Origin: Liopterus haemorrhoidalis
Taxonomy: Eukaryota; Arthropoda; Insecta; Coleoptera; Dytiscidae
Reading direction: 5' to 3'
NCBI GenBank assembly: GCA_963971575.1
Contig: OZ020623.1
Location: 10,542,980 to 10,606,979, forward strand
Length of the DNA stretch: 64,000 bases
Shown: positions 41,734-52,790 of the stretch, piece after piece
Numbering within the stretch: position 1 is the first letter of the stretch
How the letters are laid out: every line of letters begins with the position of its first letter
The notes under the pieces: model-generated
Databases searched by the model: none
The model's input: only the letters and a program-made list of their open reading frames with translations
What the model was told of the DNA's origin: nothing
Translations under genes and position numbers: made by a program

Positions 41734-42299
41734 AATAAACAAACGGTTTTCGCCATTTAATGGCGAACATTTAGAATTTCTTTTTGTTTCAACCATTATT
41801 AAAGGAATCTTAAATGTATCATTTACGTTTATACTATTTTTCGTAAGGTCATTTTTGACTTAAGCTTTTGAAAATATGCTAAAATTTTATTATTCCATCC
41901 CTGTAAGCAGCGACAATAATACGGTATGATTATTATCAACAGGCATGAAAATCGATATTTTATCACAATTTTACTTCAACTGCTCATTGCTTTTCTGTTT
42001 GAGCGTGTAAAGTGGTAGTTAAAGAACGAATAAATGAATGATGTAATTGAAAAAGACTTTAAAGAAATGACCAATAAAAGGTTATGTTGAATATTAGATA
42101 AATGACCAGGTAAGCTGGAAGGATTTTAATAGTACCTGAGAGCCAGTGACGAGATTGAGTCATTCTATAACACACGTAGGAATAAAACGATTCTATAAAT
42201 ACTAGGTTTTATCAGCGGTATATTTGATACACGATTTATACACATCAGAATTGAAAGAATATTGAAAATCAATTCAGTAATTCCAAAGTTATAATGACA
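41734..42299. other. Unassigned DNA
   Basis: TTTTCGCCATTTAATGGCGAA (41747-41767) is a short palindrome. Otherwise nothing is recognised. Confidence 0.4.
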
Positions 42300-42970
42300 A
42301 GTTTCTCTTCAGTTTCGGGAACAAGAAAAAGTCACAGGGGGGCAAATCTGGGGAATGCGGTGGCTGCGGCCTAATTGTGTTGTTTTTGACCAAAAATTCG
42401 CGCACAAGCTACGATTTGTGATGTGCGACCCGTCTCATGCCCAAATCATTGGTAAAAATCGAATGGCACGAGCCAATCGATATGTTTAGGTCCTCAGCAA
42501 CTTCTCTAACGGTGATTCGACGATTGCACAATACTATTTTCTTCACTTCATCAATGTTTTCGTCTGTTGTTGACGTGCTCGGGTGTCCGGCACGCTCTTC
42601 GTCGTTCACATCTTCTCGGCCCTCTGAGAACATTTTATACCACCGATAAACGTTGCTTCGGTCCAAGGTAGCTTCACCATATGCCACAGTCAAGATTCGG
42701 AATGCGTCCGCGCACTTAATTTAGTTTTTCACACAAAATTTGATACAGATTCTTTGATCCATTTTTTGGTATAGGCAAAAATCGAAGACGAGCCAAAACA
42801 CGTGCAAGCAAAGCAACTGTCAAAAATTAACTGAACATTCAAAATGACCGAACTTGTCGGCATAAGTGAGAGACATAAGTATCAATATAACGCCACAAAA
42901 AAATCGAAAATCGAATAAACGTCACCCGCGGAAATTTAAAATTCGCGATACTTTTTGAACAGACCTCGTA
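42300..42970 (-). mobile_element. Mariner (M14), internally deleted and 3'-truncated
   Basis: The 5' terminal repeat TACGAGGTCTGTTCAAAAAG reads inward from 42970. The transposase (MTVAYGEATL, alternative start) has VYRWYKMFSEGREDVNDEER, AGHPSTSTTDENIDEVKKIV, then jumps after GMRRVAHHKS to VREFLVKNNT-like residues and PPHSPDLPPCDFFLFPKLKR, the third catalytic block. First and second aspartates are deleted. It inserted at a TA inside an older reverse-transcriptase fragment. Confidence 0.85.
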
Positions 42971-43250
42971 TATCAGGAAGAACAATGGGCCGAGAATACA
43001 GCCTTGAGGCACACCGAGGCACTGCTTCTTTTTTGTGCTTCAAGACCTTGTGTGATATACAACTTGATATCGCTGGGCTAAGTAGGATTTTATAAGCTGT
43101 AGCGCAGGTCCTCGGATGCCATATTACTGTAATTTCGATATAATTATTTTGTGATCAACATAGTCGAATGCCTTTGTTAGGTCAATAAACACACCTGCAC
43201 TACTATGGTTGGATTCCTCGGCTTTAATAACTTCATCAATATACAATAAC
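42971..43250 (-). pseudogene. Reverse-transcriptase domain fragment
   Basis: The minus strand encodes IDEVIKAEESNHSSAGVFID, LTKAFDYVDHKIIISKLQ, a stop, GIRGPALQLIKSYLAQRYQV, another stop, then CLGVPQGCILGPLFFLIY. These are reverse-transcriptase motifs 3 (LTKAFDYVDH) and 4 (GVPQGCILGP) in correct order. The catalytic FADD box would lie beyond the mariner that begins at 42970 and was not found. Confidence 0.85.
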
Positions 43251-43859
43251 CAATACCCATCCCTAATCCCTATCCTACTATACTTGTTTATCTACTATAC
43301 TTTGTTTTGAAAATTCATTGATCTAAAATGTTTATTATGTCAGTATTAACCAATGTATTTAACGTCTGTTTTAGTCTTAAATATTTAATCGTTTCAGAAG
43401 CTGTTTCATTTGTAGCATATTTCAGTAATCCGACTGTAAGCGTTACGTTTAGTGTTATTGGAATTAATTGATTAAATTTCCAAACCAATTATACGAATAA
43501 AGTCACCTAATCATTATAATGATTATTTAAGTTAGAATCAAATCCAGTCAATCCGAGCAGATGACTCTGATGAACAGAGATATCAACTTCATTGACAGAC
43601 AGGATGATTATAAGCATCGAGGAAAATGGCAGGGATGTAAAGATAAATTTGTGTTCAGAGATTTTCCAATTAAAACTTTACAGGATGTTGAAACATTGTT
43701 ATTAAAAATTTGTAGCATGAGATCTAAATGAGATAAACAACACCTTATACTAAAGGTGGGTGTTCACAAGATATCGTAAATTGACATCGATGATAACATC
43801 TAATACCAGCTAGAGGCATGTATCCAGTCTTACCATAAATTCCATTTCCATAAAAGTTT
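43251..43859. other. Unassigned AT-rich DNA
   Basis: No gene or repeat recognised. Confidence 0.35.
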
Positions 43860-44430
43860 CCGAAACGCAAGAAATCATGAGTTGATCCTGGTCAACCATC
43901 AACGTCAACACCAAAACGAAACATCCGTGGTCAAAAAACATGCTCTCTATTTGGTGAGATATGGAGGGTGTTATAAGCTTTTAAAACCAAAGAAATCAAT
44001 CACCGCCGAACTTTATGGTCAACAATTAGACCATTTAAATGATAATTTGGTGCTAAAAAGACCATTACATCAAATCGCCGGAAAGTGATTTTTCTCCACG
44101 ATGCTCGGGCCTATGTTGCTATATCCGTGAAACAAACAGTGATGGAGCTGGAATGGAAGGTTCTCCCGCAACCAGCGTTTTCTCTCGACCTGGCTCGAAG
44201 TAATTACCATCTGTTCCAATCGATGCAACACGCTTTGGAAAATACCCATTCCCCGAACTATGGACACAAATCAAAAATTGGGTTGCTAAATGTATTGGCT
44301 CCAAAGACAGATCATTCTTTCGTAGCGGAATTGAACAACTACCAGAAAATTGAGGAAAAAGTCATAGCTTCCGAGGGCAAATACTTTGATGTATTCACGC
44401 ATTTTGTTATTGAAATAAATACTTAAGACA
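43860..44430 (+). pseudogene. Mariner transposase C-terminal half (M15)
   Basis: Plus-strand pieces: PGQPSTST-like residues near 43890, LLKPKKSITAELYGQQLDHL (44000), IFLHDARAYVAISVKQTVME (second aspartate kept; the usual DN is DA), LPQPAFSLDLARSNYHLFQS (third block altered: the usual SDY is SNY) and EEKVIASEGKYFDVF. Frameshifts near 44088 and in the tail. Loss of the third aspartate means it would be inactive even if the frame were intact. Confidence 0.85.
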
Positions 44431-44735
44431 CACAAGAAAATAGCGTCTTGCAAATCGTTATTTCTATAAAAATGTTGAGCACTAGTATAAAATAATGTAA
44501 TCTTTAATATTATTTGAAAATAATATTCGGAAGAAAAATTGTGGATTTGAGTTAGGCTTTGAGTTAATCTTATTTACTTTACATCATGATTTAATTTATT
44601 TGAAGTACTTTTAATGGAATTAAATAAATATTTACCGATGAAGTACGCACCAGATTTAGTTGATGTATTTGTCCTACCTGAAACAGAAAATAATGGATTA
44701 GCAATTGCATTTATTAGGAAATTGATAGGGATGTA
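44431..44735. other. Unassigned AT-rich DNA
   Basis: The frame at 44614-44802 shows no recognisable domain. Confidence 0.35.
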
Positions 44736-44779
44736 CAGGCGTGCACTCAGGAATTTTTCTCAGAGGGGGTCCAAAAAAC
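44736..44779 (+). repeat. Possible DNA-transposon terminus
   Basis: AGGCGTGCACTCAGGAATTT, then TTCTCAGAGGGGG, resembles the inverted end near 38029 (GGGCGTCTGCAGAATTTTTC, TCAAGGGGG). The opposite end was not identified. Confidence 0.4.
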
Positions 44780-44904
44780 AAAAACAAAAAGTCACACTTT
44801 GAAAATACAAGTGATGGCAAACAAAAAGTTTATTCGTAAGATGATTTATTGTTTAATTATTACAGACAGTAAAAAATACAAAAATAAAAGTTATTACGAT
44901 ATAA

Positions 44905-45100
44905 AAAAAGCTTCCTTGTGCTCATTTTGCCCCGGGCAGAATGAGTACTGGCGTGGTATGGGCAATCAGCTAAAATCTGACGCAGAATGAACACATGAGT
45001 GCATTCCTCATCGTTATCATCTTCTCCAGCGCAAGAACAATGTGTCCACTTGCCCACATGCTCTGCACTGGAGCAATCAACGTCTGGATATGTGTGAAAA
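44905..45100 (-). pseudogene. PHD-like zinc-finger fragment, copy 1
   Basis: Close relative of 57500-57700: the minus strand reads WTHCSCAGEDDNDEECTHVF and ILRQILADCP, preceded by CRACG-like codons broken by a base change. See the other copy for motif details. Confidence 0.5.
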
Positions 45101-45258
45101 ATATATCAACACAGCAAAAAACACGTTTCACCAATTTACAAAATGTAAACGCCAGCTCTCATCAATACAACCACTCTCGGAAGACACTAGCGAAACACTG
45201 AACGTGATTGAAATACACCCAAACATGGCAGCATGCTTTAACAGCCAAAAAAATGGGA

Positions 45259-45330
45259 GCCCGTTATACACCTGGCGCCCGTTATACCCCTGGAGCCCGT
45301 TATACCCCTGGGGCCCGTTATGCTCCGGCT
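45259..45330 (+). repeat. 18-bp minisatellite, four units
   Basis: Units GCCCGTTATACCCCTGGR, the last one diverged. In one frame it would encode GARYTP repeats, but the surrounding frame has no recognisable protein. Confidence 0.85.
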
Positions 45331-45479
45331 TTCCCTAATACTGGCCATATTACTCTTAAATGTACACAGATTGAAACTTGGAAACAGGAGACATAGGATC
45401 ACCTCGAGCTGTTACGCCAATAAAGAAGATAATGACTTGATTGTTTATACTTCTCCGGCGATGTTTTTTTATTTTGAAC

Positions 45480-45631
45480 TCTTGATAGTTTTCTTATATG
45501 TGGATCAAAGAGTAGTTCAAGCATTCCAAAATTTCAGCTTTCATATTCAGCCGTTTAATCACAATATCTACTGAGCAGACACTTGAGTGACGTTACAAAG
45601 GTTTTTTGGTCATATCTACAAAATCCTAAAA
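45480..45631 (-). repeat. R1 5' module copy
   Basis: Minus strand AGGATTTTGTAGATATGACC, AACGTCACTCAAGTGTCTG, GATTAAACGGCTG and GAAAGCTGAAATTTTGGAAT. Confidence 0.7.
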
Positions 45632-45915
45632 GGGGATATTTCAAAACAGTCAGTTCCGAAGCGTTATAATTATTGTAGTAATATAATAAGCTGAGTATTT
45701 CCTGAAATACAAATGATTGGAGATACAACCATCAATGTGACATAATCGTTGGTATCAGATTGCTGTTGGTTCGCTTGTTTTGACACTTGAAATGATCAAA
45801 ACAATGCAATGTTAATATCTAATCCATTACCCCTATAGCAGCCTATCAATGCCAATATTACATAAATAACTAGTGACGTATATATGTTTGATCAACGGGT
45901 GTTCTATGTCTTTAG
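45632..45915. other. Unassigned DNA
   Basis: Nothing recognised. Confidence 0.35.
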
Positions 45916-47628
45916 AATAATAATAATAATAATAATAATATAATTTATTCCCATTAGTTAAATATAGTACAATTATCTACATTAATCTTAATTCTAGTTG
46001 AAAGTACATATAGTAATAATACATAATATTTTGGAATAGTGCACCCAATAAGAGTATTATCTTGTGGTGGGGCACTTACTAGCTATTTAATAATAACTAT
46101 TCATCATGAGTACATATATTGGCAATATTTTTTTATTTATTTATTTATTTTTTTAAATTTATTTATTTTACATTAGGTGCTATATATTTACGTTTCAAAT
46201 ATGATGTTTTTGATTTAATTTTTGTTTAATTTAAGAGTCTATGACAGCATGAATACATTGTATATCGGTTTGTTTAATCCATTTTTTAACTTTATTTTTA
46301 TAAGAATTTTGATTTTTTATTGATTTAATTTCATTAGGTAAGTTGTTAAATAATTTTGGAGTTAGATAAGTAAAACTTTGTTTAAATATAGATTTTTTTA
46401 TTTTTGGTATAATAGAGTTTTTATTTAGTTCATTTCTTGTAGATTTACCGTGTGAGGTGTATTTTATAATGTTTCTGTTTTTTTGTATTTTTAGCAGTGC
46501 ATGTTGGGCAAATATTTGTCGTGGATCGAGGATTTTAGTTTCCTTATATAGTTTATCGCTTGGATAACGTCTAGGTTTTTTAAACATAATTTTTAAAATT
46601 GTTTTTTGGCATGTAATTATTTTTTTAATCTTTGTTTTAGCTAGTCCTCCCCATCCTATTATGCCATATTGAATAAGACTGTGAACTAGTCCATAGTATA
46701 CCTTTCTAATAACGTAAGTCGGCACAATTTTTGATAATTTCGAAAACATGTAGTACATTTTACGGATTCTTTTCGATAGTTCTTCTATATGTTGCTTCCA
46801 AGACAATTGTTGATCTATAAAAATTCCTAGATATTTGACACAATTTGATCTTTGGATTAGTTCACTAGAGGTTCCTACATCTTTGATTTTTAAATTATTT
46901 ATTAAGGGTTGAGATTTATTCTTAATTGCAAATGTAATGAAGTTACTTTTTGATGTATTTAAACTTAAGAAATTATTTTCTAGCCATTTATTTATTTCCT
47001 TTACACAATTTTCTGCTTTTGTGGCAGTTGCTTTCCATGAACTGGATGATGTTAGTACGACTGTATCATCGGCATAGGCAATAATTTTACAATCTGTGTC
47101 AATACTGAACAGGTCATTTAAATATATATTAAATAGAGTTGCTGATAATACAGATCCCTGGGGAACGCCACATTTTACAAGTAATTTGTTACTTATTTCT
47201 TCATTGATTTGGACACGCTGGTATCTATTTTGAAGGTAGCTCTGAATTAAGTTGTATCCTGTTCCTCTAATCCCGATTGTTTTAATTTTTTCTAGTAATA
47301 TTTGGTGGTCTACTGTGTCGAATGCTTTTGCCAGGTCAAGAAATGTTGCTATTAGTTTCGTATTGTTGTTAAATGATTCATATATGGTTGATGTTACTTC
47401 TGCTATTGCGTCGTCTGTACTGAAATTTTGACGGAATCCGTATTGATATTTATTTATGACGTTATGTTTTGCCAGAAAGTTATTTATTTTTTCATTAATA
47501 ACTTTTTCTATTAATTTACCTGCTGACGATGTTAGTGATATTGGCCTATAGTTGCTTAGTATGTTTTTATCTCCCTTTTTATATATCGGTTTTATTGTTG
47601 ATAATTTGAAAATTTCTATAGAATATAT
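45916..47628 (-). mobile_element. 5'-truncated non-LTR retrotransposon with (TAT)n tail
   Basis: Contains a long open reverse-transcriptase frame (next entry), about 290 bp of 3' untranslated sequence, and a (TAT)n tail at 45916-45941. The 5' part (endonuclease and N-terminal reverse transcriptase) is absent. Confidence 0.85.
46231..47628 (-). CDS. Reverse transcriptase, 465 uninterrupted codons, 5'-truncated
   Basis: One frame is open from 47628 to the stop at 46233-46231. Motifs in order: IKPIYKKGDKNILSNYRPIS (motif 1/2), EKVINEKINNFLAKHN, YQYGFRQNFSTDDAI, FLDLAKAFDTVDHQILLEKI (motif 3), LVKCGVPQGSVLSATLFNIY (motif 4), IIAYADDTVVLTS (YADD catalytic box, intact), WLENNFLSLNTSKSNFI, CVKYLGIFIDQQLSWKQHIE (thumb), and a C-terminal region with YGIIGWGG and FNNLPNEIKS. 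An in-frame ATG first occurs at 46758, long after the catalytic box, so ATG-based gene calling reports only the tail. The absence of any stop over 465 codons suggests a recent insertion. It cannot be autonomous without the missing endonuclease part. CR1/Jockey-like by motif style. Confidence 0.9.
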   Translation of the reverse strand: MYSIEIFKLSTIKPIYKKGDKNILSNYRPISLTSSAGKLIEKVINEKINNFLAKHNVINKYQYGFRQNFSTDDAIAEVTSTIYESFNNNTKLIATFLDLAKAFDTVDHQILLEKIKTIGIRGTGYNLIQSYLQNRYQRVQINEEISNKLLVKCGVPQGSVLSATLFNIYLNDLFSIDTDCKIIAYADDTVVLTSSSSWKATATKAENCVKEINKWLENNFLSLNTSKSNFITFAIKNKSQPLINNLKIKDVGTSSELIQRSNCVKYLGIFIDQQLSWKQHIEELSKRIRKMYYMFSKLSKIVPTYVIRKVYYGLVHSLIQYGIIGWGGLAKTKIKKIITCQKTILKIMFKKPRRYPSDKLYKETKILDPRQIFAQHALLKIQKNRNIIKYTSHGKSTRNELNKNSIIPKIKKSIFKQSFTYLTPKLFNNLPNEIKSIKNQNSYKNKVKKWIKQTDIQCIHAVIDS

Positions 47629-47886
47629 TTATAGACCACATGACATTTGAATCAGATGATAGAACATTATAATCGTATACGGCAACCATACATACTTTAT
47701 TATAGACAGCAGACCTTTGTTTTAGAGGGAATGTAGTAATTGTTGTAATAGCGAATCTATGACCTGTATATGACAATTTAAAATGACCCGAACAAAAGAA
47801 GATCTTTGTAGTTCTGAAGATTCTAACATAAATAAGGTTAAGTCTAAGCGAAGGTGTGTTTTATATATGATATAGCATTAGGCATG
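47629..47886. other. Unassigned DNA
   Basis: Nothing recognised with confidence. 47785-47840 has a lysine/serine-rich plus-strand frame interrupted by the mariner at 47887. Confidence 0.35.
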
Positions 47887-48635
47887 TACGAGGGATGTTT
47901 CCAAAGTTCTGGGAATTTAGCTATAATTTTTATTATTTTGTTAATTTTCGTCAATATTACAATGCAGTTTTTCAACATAATCTCCATTTAACTGAATACA
48001 TTTATCCCAACAATAAACTAATTTTTTTAAGCCGTCCTTAAAGAACTTCTAATTGAGTTTCTGTTCTGGTTCTAACAGCCTTGGCACCCAGCGCGGCGAA
48101 ACCTTGCTAACGCCCAAACAATCATGCAAGATGTCATGAACTTGTCGTGTACCTATCCCTAGAAGCACACTAATTTGACGAATAGTCGTTCACCTGTCCT
48201 CTTTCAGTAGGTCTTCGACGGCAGTAATGTTTCTTTCATTTACCGACGTGCTTGGGCGCCCACTGCGTGGATCGTCTTCTAGTGATGTTCTACCGGTTTT
48301 AAAACGATCGATCCACCGATAAACAGTACTTTTGGATTCTGCAGACTCACCAAATACTCCTTGCAGACGCTGAATAATTTCTGATGTTTTCACACCTTCT
48401 TTCCACAAAAAGAAAATTATTGCTCTTTGAGATTTGGCTGCGTCTTCCATGGTTACAAAAACAGTGCTATGAAAACGCGTCTATATCAGTCGAACACCTA
48501 AATCAGACTGAACAATATTGCACTAGATAGTTGCATAAACATGTCAAGACTTGTCTGGCACCAATAACATTGCCTATAAGTTCTGCGTAATTTAATTATA
48601 GCACAATTCCCAGAATTTAGGAAACATTTCTCGTA
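47887..48635 (-). mobile_element. Internally deleted mariner (M16), 749 bp
   Basis: Same family as 6687-7437. Ends TACGAGGGATGTTTCCAAAG at 47887 and, inverted, TACGAGAAATGTTTCCTAAA at 48635, with TA on both sides. The catalytic region is missing. Confidence 0.9.
47990..48450 (-). pseudogene. Mariner transposase, catalytic core deleted (M16)
   Basis: The ATG at 48450 opens MEDAAKSQRAIIFFLWKEGV, intact through VYRWIDRFKTGRTSLEDDPR and VNERNITAVEDLLKEDR. It then meets TGA at 48190 where the 7-kb copy has CGA, a CpG-type change. Downstream, WVPRLL precedes the deletion join: here the codons after QKLN lead straight into FFKDGLKKL-type residues, whereas the 7-kb copy keeps RSDTCRQL before its join. 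The two deletions are therefore different events or differently repaired. Confidence 0.88.
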
Positions 48636-49766
48636 CATACCTTAGCAACGAAAAGATAGTTGCTTTTAGTAAAATAAAGAACTCAACACATGGGAAAAAC
48701 AAAAGAAATACTACGATCGAGCAGCTCATAAAAGAAATTTGCCAAGGTTAGAAGATTCTGTGATGAATGAAAAAAGTTTAAGAAGCGCTGCTATAAACAA
48801 TTCTTGCAGAGCAAATGCGGCTAAAAAGATTTTTATGAAAGTGCATATTTACGCTTTTGACATCAATGGCACGAGTTGATCAACTTTTGGTAAAAATCGG
48901 TTGACTAGAAATGGGAGTTTACTCGTGTCGATTTTAAGATTTTTGCGAATATTTAGCAACAGAAAAATATTTAGAAAAAATCCACGATATTTGTGCAATG
49001 GAACACTTTGCAATTTTTATACAATTTATTAGTTAGTGTGCCGCCAAATTTAGAAATTGTTAAAAGTGTACCGCGACAAAACAAAGGTTGAGAATCTCTG
49101 ATCTACAGTATTATAATTTAGAAAATATATAAAGTGTTCTAATGTACAACAGTCTCCCCTATTGAGTTTATTTTGACTTTTCAACATGAAATTCACTTTT
49201 AATTATTTGGCCTTTATTTTTTGACTCTTCATAAATATACATAACTAATAACTAAAATTGTACGTGTTTAAATATTTATTTTATATCTAAATTTAATTTA
49301 AATTTAAATACAAAATTTTTAAATTTTCAGTATATTAATTAAATAATCGTTGCCTTTACATATTAATTAAAACTAATTATCGAAAAATTGTATATTAATT
49401 ACAATTTCAAAATTATTATTGTATAATTTTATTTATGATTCAATCAAAGTACATTTCCAGATGAAATAACCAGTGGCGGCTGATACAGGGTGGCGCTAAA
49501 ACAGTGATCCCCTAAAAAAATTTAATAAAAAAAACTGAATTTAAAATCTCATTTATACTTTAATGAAAATGAATTGGAAAAGGCAACAGTAGCGATGTTT
49601 AGTGTGTAAGTATTAGTGGATTTAGGCTGGCGGCCTTAGCTTAGTTCGTTTGTTTTGATTTGTGATTAGTAGTCAGACGTGAAACTGCATTCAATGCGTT
49701 ATATTAAAACCAACGTGCTTAACAGTTAAGCTACAATGAAACTACTAAGTTAATATGAAACAATAT
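48636..49766. other. Unassigned DNA with two hAT-like ends
   Basis: The minus-strand end at 49100 reads CAGAGATTCTCAACCTTTGT, then TTTGTCGCGGTACAC, typical of hAT termini with the CAGNGRTTCTCAACC start. At 49471 CAGTGGCGGCTGATACAGGG is another hAT-like terminus. Neither has an identified partner or 8-bp duplication. No gene is supported. Confidence 0.45.
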
Positions 49767-50395
49767 TGTTACGGGGTGGATTCAAGAACGGACATCTTTA
49801 CCACAAAATTTATTATATAATAATAATTTTACAACGAAATCACAATACGAATAACTGTCAGAATGGCTGCTGGTGTTGTCTGTTAGTAGCTGATGTAAGT
49901 CCCGTTCTTGCCCCGGCTTCTCCAGGATCGGTCGAACCACCCCATGTATCCGCACGAGGCGGACACGTGGAGAAGCCCTGTAGACGGCACTCACATCTCG
50001 GGTTGGTGACTTGAACAGCTGGGCTAGTCCTTGGGTAGCGTGCTCACAAAAATGATCGAATGAATAACTACTGAATAACTCACTAACGACTCTATTCCCT
50101 AAGACCATTTTATAACTGTTAACCAGGACACTATGACGTCAGGTCCTACTTCAATTGTTTTGGAAACAATATTCATTTGTGTAATTGTTGGCAGCAATTA
50201 AAGACCATAGTTTGCACAATTGAATAATGTTTATCAACACATTAGAAAGTAGTTCAAAACTTATGTTGACAAACACGCAACACTCTGCACATTCTTTAAT
50301 TCCCAAAACCACAAGTCAACAACCGTGACCTACACAGCCTAAAGGCCGCTCAAGGAATTGGGACATTAGCATACAATTTTATAATAATTGTGACA
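49767..50395. mobile_element. Probable solo LTR, 629 bp, TSD ATAT
   Basis: Begins TGTTACGGGGTGG and ends ATTGTGACA, so terminal TGTTAC pairs with GTGACA. Flanks are ATAT at 49763-49766 and 50396-50399. The TGTTACGGGG start and 4-bp duplication fit Ty3/Gypsy-type LTRs. No internal gag-pol is present. Two opposing frames (49766-50014 plus, 50108-49782 minus) reflect its higher GC content and have no domain. Confidence 0.55.
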
Positions 50396-50399
50396 ATAT

Positions 50400-51161
50400 T
50401 ATTAATAAAAAATATTGGTCCTCATTGGCCAATATTAATAATTCACAATCGAACACAAATCGTTTGTTTTGATTTGTGGTAAAATTGGATACTAAGGAAG
50501 TATTGAAATATACAGATCACTTCTGTAAAAAATTACTGTGTAATAACGTTACTACAACATAAAATATTATAAAAAGTATAATGGCTTTCATTCATGATAG
50601 TAACTGACCTTGCTCATAGTGACGAATTTAGTTACAATTATCATAGTAACAGAGTTACAGAATTGGTCTGATAGTATCATAAAAAGTTTATTAATTTTGC
50701 TTTATTTCCTCGTTTATTTTTCTATTTTTAAATGTTTAACCATTGTAATTTTGAGTTTTGTAGTGTTCCAATTTTTTTTTTGAGATTTCTTTAGGGATTT
50801 GTTGAATTCAAAAGTGGAAAATAGGATAGCTAAGTAAATATAAATATTCTGAAAAGAATTGCGGTTTAGGAGTTTAGCTTTGAATTTAAAGTGTACGACA
50901 AATAAACGAAAAGAACTCAAATTACAATGTTACACAAACAGAGAAAAAAAAAAACAAACTCGAGACAACAAAAGAAAGTGGAAAACTGATCAATACTAGA
51001 CTCAGTATTGCCCATTTTATGTTACAAGTGTTGAAGATAAGTTAGTTAGTTAACATTTTCTTTAATAGAAAAACTATTGAAACATACGAGGACTATTTTG
51101 AAAAATACGAGACCTGATAAAGACTTACCTTTACTAATTACCTTAATTTTTCAATATAATA
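50400..51161. other. Unassigned AT-rich DNA
   Basis: AATATTGG and CCAATATT at 50412-50442 form a small hairpin. No gene. Confidence 0.4.
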
Positions 51162-52074
51162 TACGAGGTGTGTAAAAGTAACCGGACTGGCAACATAGCG
51201 TTTAATCTGGCAACATTTAGGACGCGGGATTAAGAGGGGCAGCAGGTGAACATGTGATACACCTTCAGTACAAGTTTGAACTCGCTAGAGTGATTTTGTT
51301 GCCCATAGCGATTTTTTTCGTAAAACAGTTTTTTCTAGTGTGGTCTAAAAATGAGTGACATTCATTTCGAGCAACGGTGTGCTATCAGGTTTTGCTTCAG
51401 ACTTGGGTACAGTGCAATGGAAACTTAACCAAAACTTCAGCAGGCCTACAGAAACATTGTTTTGTCAAGGGCCCAGGTTTTTTGGTGTTATAAAGCATTT
51501 TCAGAAGGAAGAGACTTGATTGAAGAAGAATCACGCAGCGGAAGGCCTTCATCTTCAAGAATCGATGAAAATGTCGACAGAATCCGGGATTTTGTGCGTT
51601 CAGATTGTCGGTTGACAGTCAGAATGATCGGGAAAAAGTTTGACTCACACTACCGTTCATCAGATTTTGACCAATGAATTGCAGATGAGAAAAATCTGCG
51701 CAAAAATGGTTCCAAAAAATCTTTCACGTGACCAAAAGGACATCAGGAGGCATCCTCAGCCTCCAAGTAGCCTCAAGGACATCCTCAGCCTCCTTATTCG
51801 CCTGACTTGAGTTCTTGTGACTTTTTCCTCTTCCCAAGATTGAAAAATCGCTTCAAGGGACATCATTTTGGGACACTCGAAAACATTCAACCGATCAGCT
51901 GAAAGCTACTCCAGTATCCAATTCCAGTACTGCTATGAATATTGGAAGAACCATCTCCAGCGCTGTGTGGCTTCCCAAGGAAGTTATTTTGAGGGAGACA
52001 ATATTGAATTATAGTTCTATTCTAATATTTTTTTTTTTTTAATCAGTCCGGTTACTTAATTTACACACCTCGTA
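51162..52074 (+). mobile_element. Internally deleted mariner (M17), 913 bp
   Basis: Ends TACGAGGTGTGTAAAAGTAA at 51162 and, inverted, TACGAGGTGTGTAAATTAAG at 52074; both continue into CCGGACTG. TA at each side. Confidence 0.9.
51351..52015 (+). pseudogene. Mariner transposase pseudogene (M17)
   Basis: The ATG at 51351 opens MSDIHFEQRCAIRFCFRLGY, a stop (TAA at about 51426), then VLSRAQVFWCYKAFSEGRDL, SRSGRPSSSRIDENVDRIRD, a frameshift, and NLRKNGSKKSFT-like linker residues. The catalytic domain up to the third block is deleted; PPYSPDLSSCDFFLFPRLKN remains. D1 and D2 are lost. Confidence 0.85.
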
Positions 52075-52084
52075 TTATTTCCTG

Positions 52085-52500
52085 TAGTTCCTAGGTGAAG
52101 CAAGTCTCTACGAAGCATCGCCATCTGGTTTTATTTTTGCAAGGGCCTTAATTTCCAGCCAAGATTTTCCCCGCGTCCAATTACTTGTGAAATGGACCTG
52201 CGCCAGTTAATTGCAGGTTTACCTCTTCTGCGCGTTCCTGAAGATTTCATTAAAGTGCCTGTTTAGAGATGGTATTGTCAGGCTTCCCCAGTATGTGTCC
52301 TATCCACATCCATTTCCGGGTCATTATTTCTGTCACAATTGGTTTTTGACTCACTGGACTCCATAAGACTGTATTTGAGATTGTATTTGACCCAAATATT
52401 ATGATTTTGTGCAGACTCTTGTTTGTGAAAACCTATGGACCAGGAGATTGTCTGGTTATTCACCTTCCATATTTTACATCCATACAAAAGTATGGAAGAT
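52085..52500 (-). pseudogene. RTE-like reverse-transcriptase C-terminus
   Basis: Minus-strand words, spread over three frames: LYGCKIWKVNNQTI, ISNTVLWSPVSQKPIVTEIM, TRKWMWIGHILGKPDNTISK, QAL and RRRGKPAINWRR. This is the YGCETW ... MxRKWRWIGH ... GRPRNTWRR order of RTE-like elements. Several frameshifts, no polymerase motifs retained. Confidence 0.75.
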
Positions 52501-52689
52501 ACGTAGATTTGTAGAGATGGAGTCTAACTATGACTTGCAGGCTTCCATAAGTGTGCCAAAGACATGCCCGGGGATTCAGTTTTCAACATTAGATAAAGCT
52601 CTTCCTTGATCCACTTATTGCAATGCCGAGGTTGACATGTATGCCGTTGCATTTGTAGAAGAATTATCAAAAATAAATGGATTCTGGTT

Positions 52690-52790
52690 GGGCGTATGAA
52701 ATCTCAGCGATTCTGTGTTGTCGGGCTTCCTCAGCATGTCCTATCCACTTCAATTTTCGGGTCATTATTTGATGATTGCCCCAGAGCAGA
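52690..52790 (-). pseudogene. RTE-like fragment, second copy
   Basis: The minus strand reads MTRKLKWIGHAEEARQHRIA, matching TRKWMWIGHILGKPDN of the neighbour 200 bp away. It is too short to classify further. Confidence 0.55.

Noticed and set aside
45208..45396. Protein with GARYTP repeats
   Set aside because: Four units of an 18-bp minisatellite in an otherwise domain-free frame; other frames are equally open.
49782..50108. 108-codon minus-strand frame
   Set aside because: Lies within the probable solo LTR, opposed by another open frame, and shows no domain.
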